Part shown: positions 34,363 through 48,327 of the stretch, in pieces | Numbering within the stretch: position 1 is the first letter of the stretch | Layout: every line of letters begins with the position of its first letter | Origin: Streptomyces olivaceus | Lineage (GTDB): Bacteria; Actinomycetota; Actinomycetes; Streptomycetales; Streptomycetaceae | Reading direction: 5' to 3' | Length of the DNA stretch: 64,000 nucleotides | Assembly (NCBI RefSeq): GCF_000721235.1 | Contig: NZ_JOFH01000019.1 | Location: forward strand, 124,001-188,000 | The notes under the pieces: generated by a model | Databases searched by the model: none | Told to the model about the DNA's origin: nothing | What the model saw: only the letters and a program-made list of their open reading frames with translations | Translations under genes and position numbers: made by a program

Positions 34363-35016
34363 ATGACCCCGCAGGCCTCCACCCCCGCCTACCGCCGCCT
34401 CAGCGTCGAGGAGCGCCGCGTCCAGTTGCTCGACGCGGCCCTCTCCCTCTTCGCGCACCGGCAGCCGGAGGAGGTCTCCCTCGACGACGTGGCGGAGCGG
34501 GCCGGGGTCTCGCGGCCCCTGGTGTACCGCTACTTCCCCGGTGGCAAGCAGCAGCTGTACGAGGCCGCGCTCAGGTCGGCCGCCGACGAACTGCGGCTCT
34601 GCTTCGACGAGCCCCGCGAGGGTCCGCTGCTGGCGAGGCTGGCCCGTGCCCTGGACCGCTACCTCGCCTTCGTCGACCAGCACGACACCGGCTTCAGCGC
34701 CCTGCTGCGCGGCGGCAGCGTGGTCGAGACCTCGCAGACCACGGGCATCGTGGACGGGGTGCGCCGGGCCGCCGCCGACCACATCATGCGCCACCTGGAC
34801 GTGGCCGAGGCGGGCCCCCGGCTGCGGATGACCGTCCGGATGTGGATCACGGCGGTGGAGGCGTCCTCGCTGATCTGGCTCGACGAGGCCAAGCAGCCGC
34901 CCGTCGACGAGCTGCGGGACTGGCTGGTGGAGCAGTTCCTCGCCGTGCTGACGGTCACCGCGCGGCGCGATCCGCAGACCGCGGCGCTGGTCGAGGAGCT
35001 GGCGGCGGACCTCTGA
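34363..35016 (+). CDS. TetR-family transcriptional regulator
   Basis: A 217-residue regulator. The HTH is at about residues 18-62 (R-V-Q-L-L-D-A-A-L-S-L-F, then V-S-L-D-D-V-A-E-R-A-G-V-S-R-P-L-V-Y-R-Y-F). The C-terminal ligand-binding helices follow (D-R-Y-L-A-F-V-D-Q-H, Y/F-S-A-L-L-R-G-G). Located just after the AurF-like diiron gene in the same direction; probable local regulator. Confidence 0.92.
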   Translation: MTPQASTPAYRRLSVEERRVQLLDAALSLFAHRQPEEVSLDDVAERAGVSRPLVYRYFPGGKQQLYEAALRSAADELRLCFDEPREGPLLARLARALDRYLAFVDQHDTGFSALLRGGSVVETSQTTGIVDGVRRAAADHIMRHLDVAEAGPRLRMTVRMWITAVEASSLIWLDEAKQPPVDELRDWLVEQFLAVLTVTARRDPQTAALVEELAADL

Positions 35017-35046
35017 CACCCTGCGCCGATCGCGGACACTGGTGCC

Positions 35047-35370
35047 GTGAAGAGCGAAGACACCCCCTTCGAGGGCGGCCCCATGGACGGGCGGGTGCTG
35101 CCCGTCCTGGTCGGCATGACCGGGCACCCGCCGAAGACGTACCGCATCCCCGTACCGGCCCCGGACGGCGGACCGCCCACCGTGCTGGTGTACCGGCGCG
35201 TGCCCCGGAACGCCGGGCACGGGATCGGGTTCGCCCGCTGGAAGTACGCCTGGGACCCGGCGGGCGGGAAGGGCGCCGGCCGGAAGTGGCCCTGGTCGAG
35301 GCCGGACCCCGCGAGGCCCGCCGATCCAGACGCCACGCCGGGTGGCAAACCGGACGACGCCGACGGGTGA
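35047..35370 (+). CDS. Conserved hypothetical protein
   Basis: A 107-residue protein starting at GTG. It has no membrane segment and no recognised domain. Features are a M-D-G-R-V-L-P-V-L-V-G opening, a P-K-T-Y-R-I-P-V-P-A strand, V-L-V-Y-R-R-V-P, and F-A-R-W-K-Y-A-W-D-P-A-G followed by a Pro/Asp-rich tail. The M-D-G ... Y-x-x-V pattern suggests a small beta fold. It is 30 bases after the TetR gene. Function unknown. Confidence 0.6.
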   Translation: MKSEDTPFEGGPMDGRVLPVLVGMTGHPPKTYRIPVPAPDGGPPTVLVYRRVPRNAGHGIGFARWKYAWDPAGGKGAGRKWPWSRPDPARPADPDATPGGKPDDADG

Positions 35371-35473
35371 CCCCGTTGCGCCGAACCGCGCACACTCGGC
35401 GCGCGGGACCGGAGAGAGCGCCACATGCTCGCGGTGCGGAGCGGACGAGCCGCCCCGCGACGGAGGTGACGGC

Positions 35474-36733
35474 ATGTCAGGAAGGCTTCTGCGTCTGGTG
35501 TGCACGGCGGCGGTGGCGGCCGGGATCGTCCTCGCGCCCGTGTCCGCCGCGGCCGAACCCGAGCCCGGCGCGACCGGAACAGGGACCGCGACCGGGACCG
35601 GGGCGGCCGAGCCCGGCGAGGCTGGGGCCGGCGAGGCCGGGACAGGGACGGCCGGGACCGGGGTGGAGGCCGGCGGCGGTGAACGGTCCATTTCCGGGCT
35701 GCTGACGGACCTTCAGCGGCTGTACCGGGAGGCGGAGGAGGCCACCGAGACCTACAACGCCACCGAGGAACGGCTGGCGGCGCAGCGCGCCGAGGTGCGG
35801 CGGCTGGACGCCGAACTGGCCCGCAGCCGCGGCACCCTGCGCGACAGCCGCGGCGCGGCGGGACGGCTGGCCCGGCAGCAGTACCAGAACAGCAGCAACC
35901 TCTCCCCCTACCTGCGCCTGCTCCTGGCCCGCGACCCGCAGCACGCGCTCGACCAGGGGCACGTGATCGGCCGGCTGTCCCGCGAACGGGCCGAGACGGT
36001 CGGCCGCCTTGCCGGCGACGCGAAGAAGGCCGCCGAGCTGTCCGAGCGCGCCCGCAGGGCACTGGTGTCGCAGCGCGCCCTCGCCGAGCGCCGCGAGCGG
36101 GAACGGGACGGCGTGCGCGAACGCCTCGGCGCCGTCGAGGAACTGCTCGCCGCCCTCACCCCCGCGGAACTGGCGGCGCTGGCGGAGTTCGAGCAGGACG
36201 GCATCGACGAGGCACAGGACCGGTTCCTCGACTCCGGCGCACTCGGCGACGACGGCAAGCCGTCCGCGGAGGGCGAGGGGGCGGTGCGCTTCGCGGTGGA
36301 ACAGCTCGGCAAGCCGTACGAGTGGGGCGCCGAGGGCCCGGCGTCGTACGACTGCTCGGGGCTGACCTCCGTGGCCTGGGAGCGGGCCGGGACGCCGATC
36401 CCGCGGACCAGCCAGGAGCAGTGGGCGCGCCTGGAGCACGTGCCGCTCGGCGAACTCCGCCCCGGCGACCTGGTCGTGTACTTCCCCGAGGCCACCCATG
36501 TGGCGATGTACCTCGGCGACGGACTGGTCGTCCAGGCGCCGCGCCCCGGCGCCGACGTCAAGGTGTCGCCGATCGCGGCCAACCCGGTCCTGGGCGCCGT
36601 ACGCCCCGACCCCGGCGGGGAGCCGGTACGGCGGTACACCCCGCCGAGGCTTCCGGAGGGGGCGGCGCAGGGGCCGGACACGGGGTACGCCGCCGCTTAC
36701 GCTCCTGCCGCGCCCGAGACCTCCATCAGGTAG
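35474..36733 (+). CDS. Secreted NlpC/P60 peptidoglycan endopeptidase
   Basis: A 419-residue exported cell-wall hydrolase. Signal peptide at 1-27 (A-S-A-A-A region), a Gly/Thr/Glu-rich linker, a long coiled coil at about 72-225 (RipA-like), and a C-terminal NlpC/P60 domain at about 268-385 with catalytic Cys294 in S-Y-D-C-S-G-L and His342 in T-H-V-A-M-Y. It cleaves D-iGlu-mDAP type bonds. The ATG follows a perfect GGAGGTGA site. Its last 37 bases overlap the convergent flavoprotein gene. Confidence 0.93.
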   Translation: MSGRLLRLVCTAAVAAGIVLAPVSAAAEPEPGATGTGTATGTGAAEPGEAGAGEAGTGTAGTGVEAGGGERSISGLLTDLQRLYREAEEATETYNATEERLAAQRAEVRRLDAELARSRGTLRDSRGAAGRLARQQYQNSSNLSPYLRLLLARDPQHALDQGHVIGRLSRERAETVGRLAGDAKKAAELSERARRALVSQRALAERRERERDGVRERLGAVEELLAALTPAELAALAEFEQDGIDEAQDRFLDSGALGDDGKPSAEGEGAVRFAVEQLGKPYEWGAEGPASYDCSGLTSVAWERAGTPIPRTSQEQWARLEHVPLGELRPGDLVVYFPEATHVAMYLGDGLVVQAPRPGADVKVSPIAANPVLGAVRPDPGGEPVRRYTPPRLPEGAAQGPDTGYAAAYAPAAPETSIR

Positions 36734-37959
36734 CCCTCGGTCTTCGCCGGGTCGTAGAAGAAGTTCTCGAAGTCGGACGGGTCGTTGAAGCCGTTGGCGA
36801 CGCGGTCGGCGACGGGCTGCAGCTCCGTCGCCGCGCCGAACAGGTTGAGGATGTGCTCCGGCGGCGGGGCGAGCATGGTGTTCGTCCACTTGGTGACGTG
36901 CTGTGCCGTCTCCCAGTAGCGGTCGAAGGTCTGCTGCATCCAGGCCTCGTCGAACTCCTGCTCCCCGCGCTCCACGATGGACGCGAGGTAGGAGGCGGCG
37001 CACTTGGAGGCGGAGTTGGAGCCCTGGCCGGTGATCGGGTCGTTGGCGACGACCACGTCGGCCACGCCGAGGACGAGTCCGCCGCCGGGGAGGCGGCCGA
37101 CCGGGTTGCGGACGGTGGGGGCGTAGCGGCCGGCCAGGGTGCCGCCGGCGTCGGTCAGTTCGACCTTGGTGGCCCGCGCGTACTCCCAGGGGACGAACTT
37201 CTCCATGAGTTCCAGGGTCAGGGAGAGGTGTTCCGCCGGGTCCTTGACGTCCTTGAAGACGTCGAGCGGGCCGCCGGGTATGCCCTCCAGGAACAGGATG
37301 TCGGCGCGGCCCGAGGTGGTGAACGTCGGCATGACGAACAGCTCGCCGACACCGGGCACCAGGTTGCAGCGCACGGCCTCCGTGTCGGGGTGCTCCGGGC
37401 GCGGTCCCATCCCGTGGACGTAGGCGACGGCGAGGGCGCGCTGCGGCTCGCTGTACGGAGAGCGCGAGGCGTCGCGGCCGAACATCCGGACCAGCTCGCC
37501 CTTGCCCGCCGAGACGAGGACGAGGTCGTAGGCGCGGGAGAAGTAGTCCAGGTCGCCGACGGCCGCACCGTGGATGACCAGCTGGCCGCCGCGCTGTGCG
37601 AAGGTCTCCATCCAGCCTGCCATCTTCACCCGCTGGTCGACCGACTGCGCGAAGCCGTCGAAGCGGCCCAGCCAGTCGATGGCGCGCTGCGTGGGGCCCG
37701 GGTCGAAGGAGCCGGGGGCCGCCACCGAGACACCGAGCCCCTCGATCTTCGGGGCCTGGGACTCCCAGAAGTTCAGCTGGAGATCACGCTCGTGCTGGAG
37801 TGCGGTGTGGAACATGCACTGCGTCGACATGACCCGGCCGGTGCGGATCTCGTCGGCGGTCCGGTTGGACATCAGGGTGACCTCGTAGCCGTGCGACTGC
37901 AGGCCGAGGGCGAGCTGGAGACCGGACTGGCCGGCTCCGACGACGAGTATCTTCCGCAT
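36697..37959 (-). CDS. Styrene-monooxygenase (StyA)-like FAD protein
   Basis: A 420-residue flavoprotein. It begins R-K-I-L-V-V-G-A-G-Q-S-G (FAD Rossmann at 8-13), and the overall pattern (T-G-R-V-M-S-T-Q-C-M-F, a large central substrate domain, and V-A-N-D-P-I-T-G-Q-G-S-N-S-A near residue 310) fits the StyA putative substrate-binding family of two-component monooxygenases. No reductase (StyB-like) gene is adjacent. It lies 37 bases after cvnD and is most likely the fifth gene of the conservon operon, as oxidoreductases or P450s often are in Streptomyces cvn operons. Substrate unknown. Confidence 0.88.
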   Translation of the reverse strand: MRKILVVGAGQSGLQLALGLQSHGYEVTLMSNRTADEIRTGRVMSTQCMFHTALQHERDLQLNFWESQAPKIEGLGVSVAAPGSFDPGPTQRAIDWLGRFDGFAQSVDQRVKMAGWMETFAQRGGQLVIHGAAVGDLDYFSRAYDLVLVSAGKGELVRMFGRDASRSPYSEPQRALAVAYVHGMGPRPEHPDTEAVRCNLVPGVGELFVMPTFTTSGRADILFLEGIPGGPLDVFKDVKDPAEHLSLTLELMEKFVPWEYARATKVELTDAGGTLAGRYAPTVRNPVGRLPGGGLVLGVADVVVANDPITGQGSNSASKCAASYLASIVERGEQEFDEAWMQQTFDRYWETAQHVTKWTNTMLAPPPEHILNLFGAATELQPVADRVANGFNDPSDFENFFYDPAKTEGYLMEVSGAAGA

Positions 37960-37996
37960 GCGGTTTCCGTCTCCTACTCGGGTACTCGGGGTTCCT

Positions 37997-38638
37997 CTAC
38001 TCGGGTGTTTCGTCGAGCGCGTGGCCCACGAGGGACAACAGGGTCTCGATGGCCGAGATCCGGCGGCGCGCGTCCATGATCATGACAGGTATGTGCGCCG
38101 GGATCGTCAGAGCCTCCCGCACGTCCTCCGCCTCGAACAGCTCGCTGCCGTCGAAGTGGTTGACCGCGACGACGTACGGCAGCCCGCAGCTCTCGAAGTA
38201 GTCCAGCGCCGGCCAGCAGTCCTTCAGGCGCCGGGTGTCGGCCAGTACGACGGCGCCGATCGCGCCGCGCACCAGGTCGTCCCACATGAACCAGAACCGC
38301 TGCTGCCCCGGGGTGCCGAACAGGTACAGCACCAGGTCGTCGTCGAGCGTGAGGCGGCCGAAGTCCATGGCCACGGTGGTGGTGAGCTTGCCCGGGGTGG
38401 CGGCGAGGTCGTCGGTCTCCTCGCTCGCCTCGGTCATCAGCGCCTCGGTCTGCAGGGGCGTGATCTCCGAGACGGCGGTGACCAGCGTGGTCTTGCCGAC
38501 ACCGAATCCGCCCGCGACGACGATCTTCGTGGCGACCGGCGCGCGGGTGGGATCCGTCTGCCAGGGCTGCACGGGCCCGTCGGTGTCGACGAGCGGGGGG
38601 ACGCCGAACGCGGCGGCGTCAGAGACGACGGAGCCCAC
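37997..38638 (-). CDS. cvnD: CvnD: small Ras-like GTPase of the conservon
   Basis: A 213-residue P-loop GTP-binding protein of the MglA/Ras-like CvnD group. Walker A is G43-G-F-G-V-G-K-T50, followed by the G3-like F-G-T-P-G-Q and N-H-F-D in place of N-K-x-D. The GTG start overlaps the cvnC end by 20 bases. CvnD works at the membrane with CvnA-C as a GPCR-like signalling module in Streptomyces. Confidence 0.94.
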   Translation of the reverse strand: MGSVVSDAAAFGVPPLVDTDGPVQPWQTDPTRAPVATKIVVAGGFGVGKTTLVTAVSEITPLQTEALMTEASEETDDLAATPGKLTTTVAMDFGRLTLDDDLVLYLFGTPGQQRFWFMWDDLVRGAIGAVVLADTRRLKDCWPALDYFESCGLPYVVAVNHFDGSELFEAEDVREALTIPAHIPVMIMDARRRISAIETLLSLVGHALDETPE

Positions 38639-39071
38639 TGAGCACCCTTTCGAGCAGAGCGCGGTCCGGGCGGCCCGTGCCATGGCCGGTCCCGGTGCCG
38701 TACACACGGATCTTTCCCTGGTCCGCCAGGTCGCTGAGGAGCACCCGGACCACGCCGAGCGGCATCTTCAGCAGCGCGGCGATCTCGGCCACCGTACGCA
38801 TGCGGCGGCACAGTTCGACGATGGCCCGCATCTCCGGCATCACGCGGGAGGTGAGTGAACCATTCGTCAGTTCCTTGCGTTCTTCGGCGGCTTCGAGCGC
38901 CGCGGTGCCCGCGGTGGCGCCGACGAACGTCTCGACGAGCAGGACGTGGCCGAAGCGGGTCCGGCCGCCGGTGAGCGAGTAGGGGCGTACGCGGGCGGGT
39001 TTGCGGTCGGCGCCGCGCACGGGGAGGTTGCCCCGGCCGTTCCTCCCGGCCTTCCCGGGACTGCTGCTCAT
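38619..39071 (-). CDS. cvnC: CvnC: DUF742 protein of the conservon
   Basis: A 150-residue protein. The C-terminal DUF742 winged-helix-like domain (R-P-Y-S-L-T-G-G-R-T, then V-A-E-I-A-A-L-L-K-M-P-L-G-V-V-R-V-L-L-S-D-L) is clear. ATG overlaps the cvnB stop by four bases. The N-terminal 30 residues are basic and variable. It is thought to link the kinase-like CvnA and the GTPase CvnD. Confidence 0.93.
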   Translation of the reverse strand: MSSSPGKAGRNGRGNLPVRGADRKPARVRPYSLTGGRTRFGHVLLVETFVGATAGTAALEAAEERKELTNGSLTSRVMPEMRAIVELCRRMRTVAEIAALLKMPLGVVRVLLSDLADQGKIRVYGTGTGHGTGRPDRALLERVLSGLRRL

Positions 39072-39585
39072 CGGGCGCTCCCCGCCGGCTCGGGCGACTC
39101 GGACGGGTCGGGCTCCAGCGACTGCCGCAGCTCGCTGCGGAGTTCGGGGGTCAGGACGTGACCGGCGCGACCGACGAAGAGCGCCATATGGTACGCGACG
39201 ACGCTCATGTCGCAGTCCGCGGCGCCGTGCACGCCGAGCAGCGAACCGTCGCTGATCGACATCACGAAGAGGCTGCCCTCGTCCATGGTGACCATCGTGT
39301 GCTTCACGGCGCCGTGGTCCATCAGCCGGGCGGCACCGACGGTCAGGCTGCCGACGCCGGAGACGACGGTGGCGAGGTCGGCGGCGGAGCCGCGCGGACT
39401 CTTGCGGGGTGTGTCCCGGACCTGCCGGGCCTCCTCGTTGCGACCGGGGTCGGAGGAGAGGAGCAGGAGCCCGTCGGAGGAGACCACCGCGACCGACTCG
39501 ATGCCCGGCACCTCCTCGACGAGGTTGGTCAGCAGCCAGTGCAGGTTGCGGGCTTCCATACTCAGTCCGACGGTACTGGGAGCGG

Positions 39586-39589
<4 letters not shown>
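39068..39589 (-). CDS. cvnB: CvnB: roadblock/LC7-domain protein of the conservon
   Basis: A 173-residue roadblock/LC7 protein (L-H-W-L-L-T-N-L-V-E-E-V-P-G-I-E-S-V-A-V-V-S-S-D-G-L-L-L near 16-43; the core closes at about 140). It probably acts as the GTPase-regulating partner of CvnD. The TTG start makes a TTGA overlap with the cvnA stop; ATG 39559 is the alternative and would remove ten residues. An insertion at about 48-68 (N-E-E-A-R-Q-V-R-D-T-P-R-K-S-P-R) is longer than in many CvnB proteins. Confidence 0.9.
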
Positions 39590-42681
<3,092 letters not shown>

Positions 42682-43122
42682 TCCTGACTCGTGATACCCG
42701 TGGGCCCGGGTGGCGCTCCGTCAACTGGCCGGTCGGCGCACGCACCCTCCGCCGAGCTCCGGTCCGTTTCCCGGGCGCCGGCGGCGTGCCGGGCGGGGAG
42801 ACGGCGTGAGCGGGGCAGGCCCCCACCGGTTCCCGACCCTTGCAGTGCCGGGGGGTGGTGAGCGTGCATGAATCCACCCCGCCACCCGAAGGAGTGAACC
42901 CCGGAGGGTAGTTGGGGAGCAAGTTCCCCTGGCTCGTGCCAAGTGGTCGCGCGGCGTGCCGGTTGGACGTTCGCGACGGGCGGTGGCACTATGTGCCGCC
43001 ACGTGCCGCCGGAGCATGGCCTTCTGCCCCGTATCCGCCTTCTGACCTGCGTCGGCGGGTTGTTGACGCAGAAGCCGGCAGCCGTTCGCGGACGCGTTGA
43101 ACGGGTCGTGCAGACTGGCCGG
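42682..43122. other. Divergent intergenic region, 441 bases
   Basis: Separates cvnA (minus) and the PP2C-like gene (plus). I see no gene in it. Small dyads are gggga/tcccc (42914-42918 and 42925-42929) and ggcac-tat-gtgcc (42985-42997). It must contain both promoters, but no convincing -35/-10 pair stands out. A short reading frame through it has no ribosome site or family resemblance. Confidence 0.6.
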
Positions 43123-43914
43123 ATGCGCACGGAACTCGTCTCGGAACCAGGTCTCGCCGAGCACCCCAACGAGGACTTCGCGAGCGTCGGGCTACCGGCC
43201 TCCGGACAGGGTGGGTCGCTCGTCGTACTCGACGGCGTGACACCGCCACGGACGGCGACGGGTTGTCTGCATTCCGTTCCCTGGTACACGGCACGCCTCG
43301 GCGGCGCACTGGCCGAACTGACCGTCTCCCTGCCCGAGGTTCCCCTCTCCGAGGCCCTGTCGCGCGCCATCGCGCGTACCTCGGCCGTGCACGCGGAAAC
43401 CTGTGACCTTTCTCACCCGCGCACGCCGCAGGCGACCGTCGTCCTCGCCCGCTGGTCCCCCGCCTCGGTCGAGTACCTGGTCCTGTCCGACTCGACGCTG
43501 CTGGTGGAGGCGGTGGACGGCACGGTCTCGGCCGTCCTGGACGACCGGCTGGCCCGCCTGCCCCGTTCGGCCCTCGCGACGGACGCGATGATCGACGCCG
43601 ACCTCCGCAACAAGGAGGGCGGCTTCTTCACGGCCGCGGCGGACCCGGCGGTGGCGGAGCGCGCGGTGACCGGGGTGCTGCCGCGCGACGGGGTGCGCAC
43701 GCTGGCGGCGCTGACGGACGGGGCCGCACGGTGGGTGGAGAAGTTCCGGGAGGGCGACTGGGGGGACTGCCTGGCGCTGGTGCGCAAGCAGGGTGCGCAG
43801 GCCCTGGTGGACCGCGTACGGGAGTTGGAGCGCGCGGACGCGGCGGGCGACCGGAGGTTCCTGGGCCGCAGCAAGACGCACGACGACGCGACGGCGGTCT
43901 ACGCGGAGCTGTGA
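43123..43914 (+). CDS. PP2C-like protein phosphatase
   Basis: A 263-residue protein resembling compact PP2C/SpoIIE-fold phosphatases. Visible are N-E-D near residue 16, L-V-V-L-D-G-V-T at about 33-40 (D-G motif), a central V-E-Y-L-V-L-S-D-S-T (G-D-S-like), A-A-L-T-D-G-A-A-R-W and the terminal H-D-D-A-T-A-V-Y. These account for most metal ligands. The ATG giving M-R-T-E-L-V-S-E-P is preferred; earlier in-frame starts lack family resemblance. Role probably in Ser/Thr signalling; partner unknown. Confidence 0.8.
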   Translation: MRTELVSEPGLAEHPNEDFASVGLPASGQGGSLVVLDGVTPPRTATGCLHSVPWYTARLGGALAELTVSLPEVPLSEALSRAIARTSAVHAETCDLSHPRTPQATVVLARWSPASVEYLVLSDSTLLVEAVDGTVSAVLDDRLARLPRSALATDAMIDADLRNKEGGFFTAAADPAVAERAVTGVLPRDGVRTLAALTDGAARWVEKFREGDWGDCLALVRKQGAQALVDRVRELERADAAGDRRFLGRSKTHDDATAVYAEL

Positions 43915-44014
43915 GCCGGGCACACCGCCCGGCGCTCCCTGCTCCTCCGTGCCCCTGCCTCTCCGTCCGCCACTCCCCCGTCCTCCGCTCCCCGCCCCCT
44001 GCGCCTCCGCCCCC

Positions 44015-44509
44015 TTACTTCTCCATCCCCCGGTTCAGCTCGTGCAGGAGCCGGGCCAGTTCCGTGACCTCGCGGGGGTCCCAGTCGGCGAGCCGGCGGG
44101 AGTAGCGGGCGCGGCGGGCCTCGCGCACCCGGCCGACGCGTTCCTGGCCCTCCGGCGTGAGGGTGACCAGCCAGGCGCGGCCGTCCGCGGGGTCGGGTTC
44201 GCGGGCGACCAGGCCGAGTTCCTCCAGGGCGCGCAGCTGGCGGGACATCGTCGCCTTGCCTACGCCGATGAAGGCGGCGAGGTCGGTGGCGCGCTGCCCG
44301 CCGCACTCGCCGAGCCGGACCAGCAGGCCGTACGCGGACGACTCCAGGTCGGGGTGGACCTCGCGGGCCATCTCGCCCTGGTTGGCGCGGGCCCGGCGCA
44401 GCAGGACCGTCAACTCCCGTTCGAGCGCCAGGAACCCCGGCTGGTTCACACCATGGCCGGACAGGTGGGATTCGACTCCGCGACCGCCGCCGTTCCCGTC
44501 TTCGTGCAC
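44015..44509 (-). CDS. MarR-family transcriptional regulator
   Basis: A 164-residue winged-helix regulator. The core is L-L-V-R-L-G-E-C-G-G-Q-R-A-T-D-L-A-A-F-I-G-V-G-K-A-T-M-S-R-Q-L-R-A-L-E split across residues about 62-95, then the wing R-E-P-D-P-A-D-G-R-A. GTG 44509 is used, but later in-frame GTGs could remove 11-20 disordered residues. It is divergent from the GH25 lysozyme gene and may control it. Confidence 0.9.
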   Translation of the reverse strand: MHEDGNGGGRGVESHLSGHGVNQPGFLALERELTVLLRRARANQGEMAREVHPDLESSAYGLLVRLGECGGQRATDLAAFIGVGKATMSRQLRALEELGLVAREPDPADGRAWLVTLTPEGQERVGRVREARRARYSRRLADWDPREVTELARLLHELNRGMEK

Positions 44510-44748
44510 GTCAGCCCCTGCCTCGATTTTCCGGTCCTGAAAGTTTCCGCCACGGCCCGCCGTCGCCGCAGCTCGGCAAGTATTTCGCAGGCTTAGACCA
44601 ACGGCGGCTTCCGGCCCCTCTTCCCACCCTCCGTTCTACGTGCGTAGCGTCTTCACCGGACCCCCTGCCGGCAGGCGCACGCCGGCCACGGGTCCTCTCC
44701 GCTCGCGCATCCCCCACCGGGCACCACCGAGTCATCGGAGGGCACGCC

Positions 44749-45576
44749 ATGCTCGTGCACAGATCCGGATCGGCCCGCGTACGGCGCTTCGCCGTCACCG
44801 GGATCCTGCTCGCCGCGTTCTCGCTCGTGTTCACCCTTCCCGCCGAGGCGTCGCCGGCCGCCAGCGTGCCGCCGCGCGGCTCCGCCCACCTGGGCATGGG
44901 CGTCGCGGCCCACGACGGCGTACACGGCACCCCCGCCCAAAGCCGCGCGGTCCAGACGGAGGGGGTGGACGTCTCCAGCCACCAGGGCGACGTCCCCTGG
45001 CCGACCCTGTGGAGCAGCGGGGTCAAGTGGGCCTACGCCAAGGCCACCGAGGGGACGTACTACACCAACCCGTACTTCGCCCAGCAGTACAACGGCTCGT
45101 ACAACGTCGGCATGATCCGCGGCGCGTACCACTTCGCCACCCCGGACACGACAAGCGGCGCCGCCCAGGCCGACCACTTCGTCGACCACGGCGGCGGCTG
45201 GTCCAGGGACGGCAGGACGCTGCCAGGCGTGCTCGACATCGAGTGGAACCCGTACGGAGCCACCTGCTACGGCAGGACGCAGAGCCAGATGGTCACCTGG
45301 ATCCGCGACTTCCTGAACACGTACAAGGCCCGCACCGGCCGCGACGCGGTGATCTACACGGCGACCAACTGGTGGACCCAGTGCACCGGCGACTACGCCG
45401 GCTTCGCCGCCGCCAACCCGCTGTGGATCGCCCGGTACGCGTCCTCGGTGGGCACACTGCCGGCCGGATGGGGCTTCCACACGATGTGGCAGTACACGTC
45501 GTCCGGGCCGACCGTGGGGGACCACGACAGGTTCAACGGTGCACTCGACCGGGTGGTCGCGCTGGCCAACGGCTGA
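44749..45576 (+). CDS. Secreted GH25 lysozyme (cellosyl-type muramidase)
   Basis: A 275-residue exported muramidase. Signal peptide at 1-35 (R-V-R-R then hydrophobic, A-E-A-S). The GH25 domain starts G-V-D74-V-S-S-H-Q and contains W-A-Y-A-K-A-T-E-G-T, and the catalytic D163-I-E165 in V-L-D-I-E-W-N. It cleaves beta-1,4 bonds between MurNAc and GlcNAc. ATG follows GGAGGG. The upstream 240-base gap shared with marR contains a gaaagtttc palindrome. Confidence 0.93.
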   Translation: MLVHRSGSARVRRFAVTGILLAAFSLVFTLPAEASPAASVPPRGSAHLGMGVAAHDGVHGTPAQSRAVQTEGVDVSSHQGDVPWPTLWSSGVKWAYAKATEGTYYTNPYFAQQYNGSYNVGMIRGAYHFATPDTTSGAAQADHFVDHGGGWSRDGRTLPGVLDIEWNPYGATCYGRTQSQMVTWIRDFLNTYKARTGRDAVIYTATNWWTQCTGDYAGFAAANPLWIARYASSVGTLPAGWGFHTMWQYTSSGPTVGDHDRFNGALDRVVALANG

Positions 45577-45603
45577 CGGCCCCCGGGCGTATCCGGACGC
45601 GGC

Positions 45604-45635
45604 GAAGGCCCGGACTCCGCGCGGAGTCCGGGCCT
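45604..45635. terminator. Bidirectional terminator between GH25 and lon
   Basis: A perfect 16-bp palindrome: aaggcccggactccgc directly followed by its complement, flanked by TTCCCC. It starts 27 bases after the lysozyme stop and lies 50 bases beyond the lon stop, so it can end both convergent transcripts. Confidence 0.88.
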
Positions 45636-45686
45636 TCCCCTTCACCTACTCACCTTCATCTCTCTTCATGCGTCCGGCCGCGTCCG

Positions 45687-48110
<2,424 letters not shown>

Positions 48111-48132
48111 GATCTCCCCTTCGGCAGTCAAG

Positions 48133-48151
48133 TTGAGTTACATCGACTCAA
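48133..48151 (-). promoter_or_regulatory. HAIR element (HspR operator) upstream of lon
   Basis: ttgagt (48133-48138), seven bases, actcaa (48146-48151): matches the HspR-associated inverted repeat core TTGAGT-N7-ACTCAA. It lies 23-41 bases upstream of the lon ATG. Repression of lon by HspR at such a site is established in Streptomyces. Confidence 0.88.
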
Positions 48152-48261
48152 TGAAAGAGAGTCCGTGATTGTTCCCCACGGGGTGTTCGCTGTGAGCGAT
48201 CAAGCGCGGCCGCCGCCTCCCCGGTGACAGCACCCCCGGACCGGCCGGCATTCCGCCACCA

Positions 48262-48327
48262 GGACGGGTGCCAGGATGAGCCCGGACGGGTGCCAGGGTG
48301 AGCCAGGACGGGTGCCAGGATGGGCCG
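48262..48327. repeat. Three tandem 22-bp repeats before the spermidine-synthase-like gene
   Basis: Copies of ggacgggtgccagg(a/g)tg begin at 48262, 48284 and 48306, period 22, the last one ending at the start codon. About two helical turns apart. They could be phased binding sites or a slippage product; the third copy overlaps the expected ribosome site, which is weak. Confidence 0.7.

Noticed and set aside
42682..43122. Small reading frames in the cvnA/PP2C divergent gap
   Set aside because: No ribosome binding sites and no recognisable protein features.
44539..44547. gaaagtttc palindrome upstream of the GH25 lysozyme as an XlnR/BxlR-type operator
   Set aside because: Only nine bases, no xylan-related gene nearby, and not placed in a recognisable promoter.
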